Part shown: positions 26,789-34,472 of the stretch, one piece after another
Layout of the letters: the number at the start of each line of letters is the position of its first letter
How positions within the stretch are numbered: position 1 is the first letter of the stretch
DNA from: Adlercreutzia wanghongyangiae
Lineage (GTDB): Bacteria; Actinomycetota; Coriobacteriia; Coriobacteriales; Eggerthellaceae
DNA: 64,000 nt
Direction: 5' to 3'
Assembly (NCBI RefSeq): GCF_035989245.1
Contig: NZ_JAYMFF010000001.1
Coordinates: 1-64,000 of the forward strand
Translations under genes and position numbers: made by a program
Notes under the pieces: generated by a model
What the model saw: the letters and a program-made list of their open reading frames with translations, nothing else
Database searches by the model: none
What the model was told of the DNA's origin: nothing

Positions 26789-28744
26789 ATGACCGACACC
26801 TTCGCCGCCATCGCGGCCTTCGACGGCCGCATCGCCAAAGTAACGGGCCCCGTGCGCTCCGGCAAAACCGAGGCCCTGCTGCGTCGCGCAGCCCATGCCC
26901 TGGCTAACGGCTGCGCGCCCGAAGACATCCTGCTGGCCACCACCACCGCCGAAGCCGCCCGCATCGCCCGCCAGCGTCTGGCGGCCCTGCTGGCCGCACG
27001 CGGCGCAGACGACGCTGCGGCCCTCGCGGCCCGCGTGACCGTGGCCAGCGCCCAGGAAGCTTGCCTGGCCGTGCTGGCAACGCCCCAGGCGCAGGCAGCC
27101 ACGGGTCGCGCGCCCCGCGTGCTGGCCCCCTTCGAGTACAACTTCTTCCTCGAGGACATGAAAACCCTGGGGACGCCGGTACGTCGCCTGCGCGCCGTGC
27201 TGAACCACTTCAATCGGCAGTGGTGCGCCCTGGCCCCCGAGGAAGACTGGGTGGTGCCAGGCGACGAGCAGCAGACGCTCGACCTGGCCCATCGACTGCT
27301 GCACGCCACCAACGCCATGCTGGCCGACGAAGTGGCCTACGTATGCGGCCGCTATCTGCAAAGCGAAGAAGGGTCTTCGGCACGCCAGGCCTTCTCGCTC
27401 GTGCTGGCCGACGATTTCCAGAACCTGTCGGCCGCTCAGCAGACCTGCCTCTGCCTGCTCGCGCGCGACCAGCTGATCGTGGCCGGCAACCCCGGCGAGA
27501 CCATCGCGGCAGCCACCAGCTGCCCCAACGCAGCCGGCTTCACCGATTTCGACCGCTTGCGCCGCGATGTGACGACATTCGCCCTGAGCGCCGCCTTCGG
27601 CAATCCCGCTGTCACCGCGTTCTGCGACGCCGTGGCCCAGGCGGGCGACTGCGACGCAGCCGTCGCCGCCCAGCGCGTGGGCAAGGGCCGCCCTCTCTCC
27701 ACAGTAAAATGGAACGCCCCCGAAGACGAGTTCAACGGCCTAACCCGCTACCTGATGGATCTCGCAGCCAAAGCCCCCGATGCGCCCCTCGCCGGCATCT
27801 GCGTGGTAGCTCCGAACAAAACCTGGGCCACCGCCCTTTCCCAGATGCTTTCCAAACGCGGGTTTACCGTATCGTCGCTGGGCTTCGAACGTCTGGGCGG
27901 CGACCCACGCGAAACCGCACGCGCCCGCGCGCTCATGGCCTACACCGCCCTGAACCTGCTGGCCGACCCCGACGACTTGTTCGCCTGGCGCGCCTGGGTG
28001 GGCTACGGCAACTATCTCACCTATTCCGACGGATGGAAATTCCTGCTCGCCTGGTGCGACGAACACGACGCCGGCGTGCTGGAGGCTCTGGATGCCGCCA
28101 GCAAGGCCCGAGCGGCGGGCGACCCCGAACCCTTCCCCCGCGCCGAACGCCTGGCCGAGCGCTACGATGCCGGCCGCGCGATGATCGCCCAGCAGAGCGC
28201 ACGCCGTGGCCACGGGCTGCTGGCGGCCATCGGCGCCCAGGACCTGCGCGAGTTCGACGCGCTGGCCCAGGCTATCGCCGGCGATGAAGATGCCACCGCG
28301 CTGTACGCCCTCGCACGCGCCAGCCAATTCAGCCCGACGCACGACGCCAACCCGCGCGCCCTGCGCCTCAGCTCCTACGAGCAGCTGTGCGGCTGCAACT
28401 ACCGCGCCGTATACGCGGCTGGATGCGTGGACGGGTTCATGCCCGCCCGTGATGCTTTCGAAGTGGTGTCCACCGACGACGATCGCACCCGCGTGCGCGA
28501 GGCCGACCGCCGCGCCTTCGCCGCCGGTGTCGGCAAGGCGTCCGACACGCTGATGTTCTCCACCTTCAGCACCGCCGACTTGGAATTGGCCGAGCGTACG
28601 AAGATGCAGGTGACCCGCGTGCGTATGGAAGGGGGCCGGCGCGTGGCCGCTGTGCGTCCCACCTGCTTCATCGAGGAAGCCGGCGCGGCGGCCCCCCTCA
28701 CCCAAAGCGGCCAGACCCTCCTCGCCGACACCGACATCGCCTAG
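26789..28744 (+). CDS. UvrD/Rep-like ATPase, divergent
   Basis: A 651-residue protein with a Walker A (TGPVRSGKTEALLRRAAHAL) and a motif Ia-like TTTAEAARIARQRLAALL, typical of superfamily 1 helicases. A Walker B-like VLADDFQNLSAAQQTCLCLLA fits motif II, with DDFQ where UvrD has DExQ. AGNPGETIAA recalls motif III (GDxxQSI). Late blocks such as LRLSSYEQLCGCNYRAVYAAGCVDGFMPAR match the PcrA/AddB motif V-VI region, but the final arginine-finger motif is weak. It is shorter than full UvrD proteins and may be an AddB/RecB-like fragment or a lineage-specific paralogue. The ATG at 26789 follows AAAGGGGGC. No link to the molybdoenzyme locus beyond location is visible. Confidence 0.75.
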   Translation: MTDTFAAIAAFDGRIAKVTGPVRSGKTEALLRRAAHALANGCAPEDILLATTTAEAARIARQRLAALLAARGADDAAALAARVTVASAQEACLAVLATPQAQAATGRAPRVLAPFEYNFFLEDMKTLGTPVRRLRAVLNHFNRQWCALAPEEDWVVPGDEQQTLDLAHRLLHATNAMLADEVAYVCGRYLQSEEGSSARQAFSLVLADDFQNLSAAQQTCLCLLARDQLIVAGNPGETIAAATSCPNAAGFTDFDRLRRDVTTFALSAAFGNPAVTAFCDAVAQAGDCDAAVAAQRVGKGRPLSTVKWNAPEDEFNGLTRYLMDLAAKAPDAPLAGICVVAPNKTWATALSQMLSKRGFTVSSLGFERLGGDPRETARARALMAYTALNLLADPDDLFAWRAWVGYGNYLTYSDGWKFLLAWCDEHDAGVLEALDAASKARAAGDPEPFPRAERLAERYDAGRAMIAQQSARRGHGLLAAIGAQDLREFDALAQAIAGDEDATALYALARASQFSPTHDANPRALRLSSYEQLCGCNYRAVYAAGCVDGFMPARDAFEVVSTDDDRTRVREADRRAFAAGVGKASDTLMFSTFSTADLELAERTKMQVTRVRMEGGRRVAAVRPTCFIEEAGAAAPLTQSGQTLLADTDIA

Positions 28745-28798
28745 CCGCCCTCCCTGCGATTGCCAGCCAACCGGCGCGGAGCCCCCCCCCCTTGCACG

Positions 28799-28824
28799 AA
28801 AAGCCCCTTTGGGGCTTTTCTTTT
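28799..28824 (+). terminator. Intrinsic terminator after the UvrD-like gene
   Basis: AAAAGCCCC (28799-28807), loop TTT, GGGGCTTTT (28811-28819), then TCTTTTG. It works in both directions by symmetry and ends the plus-strand coiled-coil/helicase operon. A run of ten C lies just upstream (28782-28791). Confidence 0.85.
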
Positions 28825-28906
28825 GCGCTTCAAGCGACCTACGTCGAGGCCCCCGCCCCCTCGTCTTCTCGCCGTCAGCCCTGGAACATTCCCACGACTC
28901 GCGCTC

Positions 28907-29022
28907 CAATTGCTTGGGAAATGACGGGTATCGTAGTTTTTCGCCCCTTTCCCCCTTCCTTCTGCTTTCAAATCGACGGATATCGTAGTTTCGGGGTACG
29001 CTACCCGTTAATTCCCAAGCAG
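28907..29022. repeat. Composite palindromic repeat, copy 2 (GGGTAGCGTAG family)
   Basis: Same plan as 20101-20221: TTGCTTGGGAAATGACGGGT, then TGCTTTCAAATCGACGGATA, then GGG and an inverted unit ending TTCCCAAGCAGTT. The outer arms here carry TTGGGAA paired with TTCCCAA, where copy 1 carries TTTCAAAA paired with TTTTGAAA, so both arms changed together while pairing was kept. It lies in the gap between the helicase-like and TorD genes. Confidence 0.75.
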
Positions 29023-29119
29023 TTTCCGCTCCGCGCGCTGCATAATCGCACATTCAAAGCAGCTCGGCGCTATCGAGAAGGGCCGCCTCCCCTCACCCGA
29101 TTTCCGCATCGAGATATGC

Positions 29120-29152
29120 GTCGACCCCGCGTAAGGGGGAAGCGGGGTCGAC
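29120..29152. terminator. Hairpin downstream of torD-like gene
   Basis: GTCGACCCCGC (29120-29130) and GCGGGGTCGAC (29142-29152) are perfect 11-bp arms 41 bp past the minus-strand TorD stop. No T-tract follows on either strand, so it is a stem-loop 3' end rather than a clear intrinsic terminator. Confidence 0.5.
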
Positions 29153-29193
29153 AGAAAGGGAGGGGAAAGAAAAGGGTTGACTGAAAAGGGGCT

Positions 29194-29889
29194 CTAAACC
29201 TCCACGGAGTCCAGAAGCTCGTGTAGCACCGCCTCGTCCTCCTGCAAGGTGCCCAACGTCAGCTGGGCGAGACCTTGGTAGAACAAGGTGCGCGCATGCA
29301 GGCGCATATCGGCAACCAGCATGGGCACCCAATTTAACAGGTGATTCTCCAAAAAATCGCACGACGTGCGCAGGTAGGCCACCGCCTCATCCTCGGCGTC
29401 GTCGGCCAGCGCCTCGGCCGCGCGCAAGGCCATGCGCTGCATGAACTCCAACTCCAACGCGATATGGTCCTCGGCCTCGTTCCACGCCCCGCGCTTCAGC
29501 TCGTTCTCGCGCAGCGTTGCCAGCACCTCGGCGCGCGCCTCCTGCATCAGCAGACGGCGCTCGGAGGTGTACACGCTCTCATAGGGATACGCGGCCGAGT
29601 AGCCGTTCACCCCGTGGCCGATGAACGTGCTCACGTAGTCGATGGCCAGCTCGGTCACCGAATCGTCCCAAGCACGCTTCAGATAGTCGTACATCTGGTG
29701 ATAGCCCTCATCGGCCGCCGCATTGCCCGTGGCCTGGGGAAAGCGCATCTGCTGCAGCTCGCGCAGCACGGCGCCGTCCACCTCTTCCCTGAACAAGCGG
29801 GCCAGCATGCCATAGGAGCGGGCGCGGGCGTTCATCAGCGCAACGAGGTCTACTTCCTCGGCGACAGTTGCTTCCTCAATAGCTGCCAT
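29194..29889 (-). CDS. TorD/DmsD-family molybdoenzyme chaperone
   Basis: A 231-residue all-helical protein of the TorD/DmsD/NarJ type. Diagnostic features are LARLFREEVDGAVLREL near the N-terminus, LAIDYVSTFIGHGVNGYSAAYPYESVYTSERRLLMQEARAEV (matching the family's hExDxxxxF and PYESVYTSxxRLLM block), the EDHIALELEFMQRMA motif and a C-terminal FLENHLLNWVPMLVADM. These chaperones bind the Tat signal and help load the Mo cofactor before export. Although 3.7 kb from the catalytic gene, it is the only such chaperone seen here. It is in one operon with the upstream unknown gene (5 bp apart). Confidence 0.92.
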   Translation of the reverse strand: MAAIEEATVAEEVDLVALMNARARSYGMLARLFREEVDGAVLRELQQMRFPQATGNAAADEGYHQMYDYLKRAWDDSVTELAIDYVSTFIGHGVNGYSAAYPYESVYTSERRLLMQEARAEVLATLRENELKRGAWNEAEDHIALELEFMQRMALRAAEALADDAEDEAVAYLRTSCDFLENHLLNWVPMLVADMRLHARTLFYQGLAQLTLGTLQEDEAVLHELLDSVEV

Positions 29890-29894
29890 GGGTC

Positions 29895-30722
29895 TTAGGC
29901 CTCCTTAGCGCTTTTCAACTCGACGAGCATCGCCCGTCCCAAATCGGTCAAGTTCCAGGCGCCGTTGCCCCAAATCACGCAGTCGGTCGCCTCCAAAATG
30001 TCCACGAAATGCTGTCCGAAGCGACGCGGCGACTTCGTGATCTCCAACGCGTCGGTCACCTCCTCGATAGCCGGCAACGTGCGCGGGGCCTCGGCGAGCG
30101 CGTCCATCACCAGCTCGTACACCGCGGCATAGCGGAACTCGTCGGAATCCAGCACGATAGCCCGGAACGGGGCACCGCTCAGGTACTCCGCGCGCAGAGC
30201 CACGGCCTCATCGGTAGCACGCCAGATCGGATCCACGCGCTCCTTGATCTCCAGATAGGCCACGCCTTCCGCAGCGATCTCCTGCTCCTCGGCGGTTGGC
30301 GGCATCTCCAGCGTCAGGCCGCCGGCACGCTCCAGCATGCGGCACAGCGTCATGGGGGCGTACACCGACCAGTTGTCGCGCTGCCATGTTTCCACCTGCT
30401 CGGCGATCTCGCTGGAGGGGCAACCGCCCTCAGCGAGGCCGATGATGTTCAGCAGCACCGGACGGCGATTGGGATTGCGCACGAACAGCGCCTGCAGGGC
30501 CGCCCGGGCGCTCCCCTGGCGCGCCGGCGAGTACACTGGATCGTGGTGCACCGTCTCAGGCATGTTGCGCATCGTGGGGTAGTCGATGGTGTCGTAGGGG
30601 TTATCGTCGTCCATCCATTCCTGATCGATTTCGGAGTCGTCCACCGCCAAAGGGTCGAACTCGTCCTCGACCAGCAGCAGTTGAAGGGCGTCGGGCGCCT
30701 CGCTGGTGTTTCGGTAAGCCAC
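29895..30722 (-). CDS. Unknown acidic protein co-encoded with TorD
   Basis: A 275-residue protein. A GTG start (30722) is chosen because AGGAAGGAGG lies just before it; the upstream ATG at 30761 has no ribosome site. The N-terminus is acidic (LLVEDEFDPLAVDDSEIDQEWMDDDNPYDTIDY). The rest looks helical with winged-helix character: ALFVRNPNRRPVLLNIIGLAEGGCPSSEIAEQVETWQRDN, and near the end RRFGQHFVDILEATDCVIWGNGAWNLTDLGRAML. I recognise no family. Tight coupling to TorD suggests a regulator or maturation partner of the molybdoenzyme. Half-sites GGGATGAT lie 110-150 bp upstream of its start. Confidence 0.7.
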   Translation of the reverse strand: MAYRNTSEAPDALQLLLVEDEFDPLAVDDSEIDQEWMDDDNPYDTIDYPTMRNMPETVHHDPVYSPARQGSARAALQALFVRNPNRRPVLLNIIGLAEGGCPSSEIAEQVETWQRDNWSVYAPMTLCRMLERAGGLTLEMPPTAEEQEIAAEGVAYLEIKERVDPIWRATDEAVALRAEYLSGAPFRAIVLDSDEFRYAAVYELVMDALAEAPRTLPAIEEVTDALEITKSPRRFGQHFVDILEATDCVIWGNGAWNLTDLGRAMLVELKSAKEA

Positions 30723-30833
30723 AGGGCCTCCTTCCTCAGATCTATCCTCTTCGCCATTCATTTTAGAAAGCGGAAAACGCGGCGGCTCATACGGTCAGGG
30801 CGTTCTTTGGGGGAAACAGCGCGAAACGACATC

Positions 30834-30872
30834 ATCATCCCGGGATGATTTCACCTCGTACCCAGGATGATT
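30834..30872. promoter_or_regulatory. GGGATGAT palindrome plus half-site
   Basis: Perfect 16-bp palindrome ATCATCCCGGGATGAT (30834-30849) followed by a third half-site AGGATGATT (30864-30872), 22 bp (two helical turns) from the second. It sits in the divergent gap between the TorD-partner gene and the small exported protein, upstream of a good promoter at 30898-30925. It shares its 8-mer with the sites at 25735-25766. Confidence 0.65.
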
Positions 30873-30897
30873 CCCGCGCGTACCAGGCCCTTTTCCC

Positions 30898-30925
30898 TTG
30901 ACCTTTCGCGCGCGCCCGCCATAAT
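30898..30925 (+). promoter_or_regulatory. Sigma-70-like promoter for the small exported protein
   Basis: TTGACC (30898-30903), 16-bp spacer, CATAAT (30920-30925), 49 bp before the ATG at 30975. The GGATGAT half-sites lie just upstream of the -35, an activator-like position. Confidence 0.6.
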
Positions 30926-30974
30926 GAACCTGCGTTGCGAATCTGCGGGGCAAACTTCAAGCAAGGGAGCACTT

Positions 30975-31490
30975 ATGACCAACGCAGCATTCGGCAAGAA
31001 AGTTCTTGCCATTTTGGGCTTGGCCTGCCTGTGTGCGGCCCTTATCGCTGTCCCGGCCTATGGGTACTACTATGTGCACGACGACAGCGTGTCGGACGGA
31101 TCGCAGGGCCTGGGTGCCTACGAGGTCTTCATGGTGGTCGATGAGACCGCCGTGGGGGGCGACGTGCACTCCGACCTGATGTTCGTGCCGGCGGGCAGCA
31201 CCGCCGATGTCGTCCTTTCCGAGGGCGTCATCTCCAGCGAGAACCAGAACGGCCTGGACGCCATTCACAACTACGACGTCCAGTCGGTGGCTGATTATCT
31301 CGCCGCCAATGGCTACAACGCCACCGTGAGCGTATACGCCACGGGCGAGGCGCAAGCCTACAAGGACGCGGAGGGCGCTTACGCCGCCACGTCCCAGAAC
31401 GTGAGCGATGCCTACACCGCCCCCTCGAAGGGCGATGGCTCGACCGTTCTCGATCGCTACGACAACGTGGTGATCACGGTGACCAAATAG
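30975..31490 (+). CDS. Small exported protein, function unknown
   Basis: A 171-residue protein with a clear signal peptide: MTNAAFGKKVLAILGLACLCAALIAVPAYG, with likely cleavage after AYG. The mature part (~140 residues) is acidic and Tyr/Ser/Ala-rich (YYYVHDDSVSDGSQGLGAYEVFMVVDETAVGG, NYDVQSVADYLAANGYNATVSVYATGEAQAYKD) without recognised motifs or Cys. It starts after AAGGGAGCACTT and ends just before a GC-rich hairpin. Between the TorD-partner gene and the membrane LuxR regulator, under a promoter with GGATGAT half-sites, it may be a periplasmic-side partner of this locus. That role is inference. Confidence 0.75.
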   Translation: MTNAAFGKKVLAILGLACLCAALIAVPAYGYYYVHDDSVSDGSQGLGAYEVFMVVDETAVGGDVHSDLMFVPAGSTADVVLSEGVISSENQNGLDAIHNYDVQSVADYLAANGYNATVSVYATGEAQAYKDAEGAYAATSQNVSDAYTAPSKGDGSTVLDRYDNVVITVTK

Positions 31491-31499
31491 GTTGCCTTC

Positions 31500-31531
31500 G
31501 GGGGAGGGCCGTCGACCAGCGGCCCTCCCCC
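31500..31531 (+). terminator. GC-rich hairpin after the exported protein
   Basis: GGGGGAGGGCC and GGCCCTCCCCC (11 bp) around GTCGACCAGC, 10 bp past the stop. There is no T-tract, but no other gene follows before the LuxR gene, so it may separate the two transcripts. Confidence 0.5.
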
Positions 31532-31654
31532 GCCCAAGGGGGCAGGAGCAGTGGATGCGGAATCTTGACCACGCTCCAACAGGATTTTATAATCCGCTGG
31601 CTCGCTGTTAACACACGAGAGCTGAGCAGGGGACCGGCGCAACAAGGGGGAACG

Positions 31655-33484
31655 ATGGGCTTTCATGTGCCGCGCATTACCATCAATTTCGACTTCAAAG
31701 AGGGAACCTCCTTCGGAGAGCTAAGCCTGGCCTGCTTGGGCTACGGCCTGCATCAGGCCTGGATCTACAGCTCGATGTTCGACAAAAGCGGCATCTTCGG
31801 CGCCGCGGCCGTGGAGGCCGGCCCCCTTACCGATAATCTGTCGTCGGTGTATTTCGTTTCCATTCTGGTGTACGGGCTTTTGCTGCTGTTGGCCAGCGTC
31901 CTCGACACCCGGCTTATCCGATTCTTCCATTCTACGGGGGCCCTTCTCGGCGCGGCGCTCCTGGGAACCGCAGGCACGGTGCTCTTGCTGCTGCCTCCTG
32001 ATGCCGGGCTGAACGTCAACATACTGCAAATGGTTTCCGGCGCACTCACCGGTGCCGGATCGTCGATGCTGCTCATTGCCTGGGGCATCACCTTCGCACG
32101 ACTCGATTCGGCCTCTATTATCATCAACGGGGCGCTGTCCATGGCCATCGGTTTCGGCGTCTATGGCCTGGTGCTGCACCAGATCCCCTTCCCCTTCGGA
32201 GGAGTGACCAGCGCCTGCATCCCGTTGGCGGAGTTCGCGCTGCTCATGCTGTTGCGCCGTCACGTGAGCCTCGATTTCGATAACCGCATTCTGCTGTTCC
32301 GCCCGCTGCCCATCAATCACTCGCGGTTCGTGCTGCGCTTCGGGCTGCCGGTGTTCCTGCTGGGAGTGGCCCTGGGAATTATGCGCCAAACCTCCATCGA
32401 GCATATCCTGCCCGGCACCGCCTTCGAAGATCAGGCAATGCTGTTCATGACGGCATGCGGCGCCACCTTGCTCATCATGGTGACCTTCCTGGCCTTGGGC
32501 GGCGACGAGCGTTGGCACACCTTCTTCCGGCCACTTATTCCGTTCATCGCCGTAACGGCCGTGTTCATTCCCTTCTCGGCCACAGACGACACCATTTGGA
32601 GCACGTCCGTTGTGCTGGTGGGCTACATGTCCTTCGAAGCGCTGATGTGGATATTCTTCGCCGAGCTGGCCCAGCGCTTCAGGCTCTCCCCCATTTTCGT
32701 GTTCGGCTTGGGCCGAGGCGTGATGGCCCTGGCCGCGCTCGGCGGATCGCTGCTGCCGATGTTCGCCGAGCGCATGGCCGCTCCGGCGGCCTTCGGGGAA
32801 GTGGGCACTGTGCTGGTGATCATCGTGGCCATGATGATGGCCTACGCCATGCTGCCCGATGAGCGCGAGATGGCCTCCATCGTTATGGTCGGCGCGCCGC
32901 ATGCCACCACCAATCCCACCACGCGACCGCCCCTGTTCGTGGTCATCGAGGACGGCTCGGCGGCCGGTGCGGAGACCGCAACGGCGGACACGGGGCAGCA
33001 GGTCGACAGCCTCGCCGGCAACGTGAGCCGCACAGATGAGACGAGCAGAGCCTGCGAGACGCCCGCCAGCGAGATCGCCCCCGTTGAGGCAGACACCGAA
33101 GCGAGCACTGCGGCCGAGTCCTCCGATGCGGCATGCGCCGGCAGCTCCGCCCCGCCTGCCCGCCCTTCCCGCATCGACCTGTCGCGCTCCATCTTCGCCG
33201 ATGCCGTTCCCGTAGGAGCAGCCGGCGCGTTGGAAACCGAAGACGCCGGGCACCGCGGCCGTTTCCGCGAGCGTTGCGAAGTGGTGGCCAATACCTACCT
33301 ACTCTCACGCCGCGAGAACGAGGTGATGTACTACCTGGCCCGGGGCTACAAGTCGTCCTACATCCAGCAGCAGCTGTACATCTCCGAGGGCACGGCGAAA
33401 ACCCACATCCGCCACATCTATCGCAAACTGAACATCCACAGCCAGCAAGAGCTCATCAACCTCATCGACGACGTGCAGCTGTAG
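31655..33484 (+). CDS. Membrane-bound LuxR-type transcriptional regulator
   Basis: A 609-residue regulator. The N-terminal ~400 residues hold about twelve hydrophobic helices in an MFS-like arrangement (LSLACLGYGLHQAWIYSSMF, VSILVYGLLLLLASVLD, and so on). A ~130-residue acidic, Ala/Thr-rich linker follows (~420-540). The C-terminal LuxR helix-turn-helix reads LSRRENEVMYYLARGYKSSYIQQQLYISEGTAKTHIRHIYRKLNIHSQQELINLI. Such transmembrane LuxR proteins are expanded in Eggerthellaceae, and some have been shown to control catechol dehydroxylase genes in Eggerthella lenta. It is the most likely regulator of the adjacent molybdoenzyme locus. The ATG at 31655 follows AAGGGGGAACG; in-frame sequence before it is not coding-like. 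Confidence 0.9.
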   Translation: MGFHVPRITINFDFKEGTSFGELSLACLGYGLHQAWIYSSMFDKSGIFGAAAVEAGPLTDNLSSVYFVSILVYGLLLLLASVLDTRLIRFFHSTGALLGAALLGTAGTVLLLLPPDAGLNVNILQMVSGALTGAGSSMLLIAWGITFARLDSASIIINGALSMAIGFGVYGLVLHQIPFPFGGVTSACIPLAEFALLMLLRRHVSLDFDNRILLFRPLPINHSRFVLRFGLPVFLLGVALGIMRQTSIEHILPGTAFEDQAMLFMTACGATLLIMVTFLALGGDERWHTFFRPLIPFIAVTAVFIPFSATDDTIWSTSVVLVGYMSFEALMWIFFAELAQRFRLSPIFVFGLGRGVMALAALGGSLLPMFAERMAAPAAFGEVGTVLVIIVAMMMAYAMLPDEREMASIVMVGAPHATTNPTTRPPLFVVIEDGSAAGAETATADTGQQVDSLAGNVSRTDETSRACETPASEIAPVEADTEASTAAESSDAACAGSSAPPARPSRIDLSRSIFADAVPVGAAGALETEDAGHRGRFRERCEVVANTYLLSRRENEVMYYLARGYKSSYIQQQLYISEGTAKTHIRHIYRKLNIHSQQELINLIDDVQL

Positions 33485-33545
33485 CAGCCCGGCAAGCAGT
33501 CTTCTGGTTCCAAGCAAGAACTTTGCCGAAAGCAGCAAACCACGA

Positions 33546-34427
33546 TCACAGCGCGGCGGGGAACTCCAAGGTAATGGCCAGCACATCGCCCTCCAGGGAG
33601 GCGGCAACTTCGATGCCCTGGGCGGTGGCGAGGCTGGACACTACGGCGAGCCCCAAACCCGCGCCGCCCCGGGCGCGGGCGACGTCAGCGCGGTAGAAGC
33701 GCTGGAACAGGCGACTCGCATCCAGGGCTTCGGGGTCGGTAACGGTGTTGGAGAAAACGACCGTCCGACCCTCCTGCACGATCGCCGGCGCGGAGGTGCC
33801 GTAGCGCAGGGCGTTGCTCACCAGGTTCTCGAACATGCGCACGAGGGCCTCCGCATCGGCCTCCACCGTGAAGGCCTCGTCGGCGAAACGCACCGCCGGC
33901 TCCCAACCGCGCTCCTCGAAAGCCGGGAACTGTCCCGCCAGCACCCCGGCAAGCGCCGGCAGCACCACCACGGGCCGCAAGTCAAGTTCGGCATCGGGGT
34001 CGTTGGCCCGGGCGTAGGCGAACAGGGCGTTCAGCAGCCCCTCCATATCAGCCAGGCGCGTGCGGGCGGCTTCCAGGTAATGGGCGCGCCGCACGGCGTC
34101 GGGCTCGTCGGTGGCCAGCGCCACGTAGCCCGACGCCCCCATGAGCGGCGTGCGGATGTCGTGGGACAGGCTCGCCAGGTCACGTTGAAATTGCCGGTGC
34201 TCGGCCGCCGCCTGCTGACGCTCGACATCCGCCGCATCCAGCGCCTCGTTCACGGCCCGGGCCATGGCGGCGAAACCCGGTCCGGGCATCTCGGTAGTCA
34301 GGCGGCCGTTCGACCGTTCATCGCGCATGCGCAGCCACGCCGCCATGCGCCTGAGCTCGCGGCCGTAGAGCAGCAGCACGGCAAACGCACACAGTGCCAA
34401 GCCCCCGAAGCACACCGCCAACGTCAT
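33546..34427 (-). CDS. Sensor histidine kinase, short sensor region
   Basis: A 293-residue kinase with one N-terminal helix (LAVCFGGLALCAFAVLLLYG) and no extracytoplasmic domain, as in intramembrane-sensing kinases tied to ABC exporters. H-box SLSHDIRTPLMGASGYVALA, N-box MFENLVSNALRYGTSAP, F-box LFQRFYRADVARA and G-box GGAGLGLAVVSSLATAQG are intact. It ends a minus-strand set ABC ATPase-permease-kinase, while the cognate response regulator is divergent at 36.6 kb. The layout resembles BceS/BceR-type modules that sense and expel peptides or drugs. The start follows GGGGAAGGACGAGG. Confidence 0.88.
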   Translation of the reverse strand: MTLAVCFGGLALCAFAVLLLYGRELRRMAAWLRMRDERSNGRLTTEMPGPGFAAMARAVNEALDAADVERQQAAAEHRQFQRDLASLSHDIRTPLMGASGYVALATDEPDAVRRAHYLEAARTRLADMEGLLNALFAYARANDPDAELDLRPVVVLPALAGVLAGQFPAFEERGWEPAVRFADEAFTVEADAEALVRMFENLVSNALRYGTSAPAIVQEGRTVVFSNTVTDPEALDASRLFQRFYRADVARARGGAGLGLAVVSSLATAQGIEVAASLEGDVLAITLEFPAAL

Positions 34428-34472
34428 AACCTCGTCCTTCCCCGTCTTTCCCGCAGCATGTTTTCCAGCTGA

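Noticed and set aside
30762..30974. Reading the TorD-partner gene from the ATG at 30761
   Set aside because: No ribosome site precedes it, whereas the GTG at 30722 has AGGAAGGAGG at the right distance.
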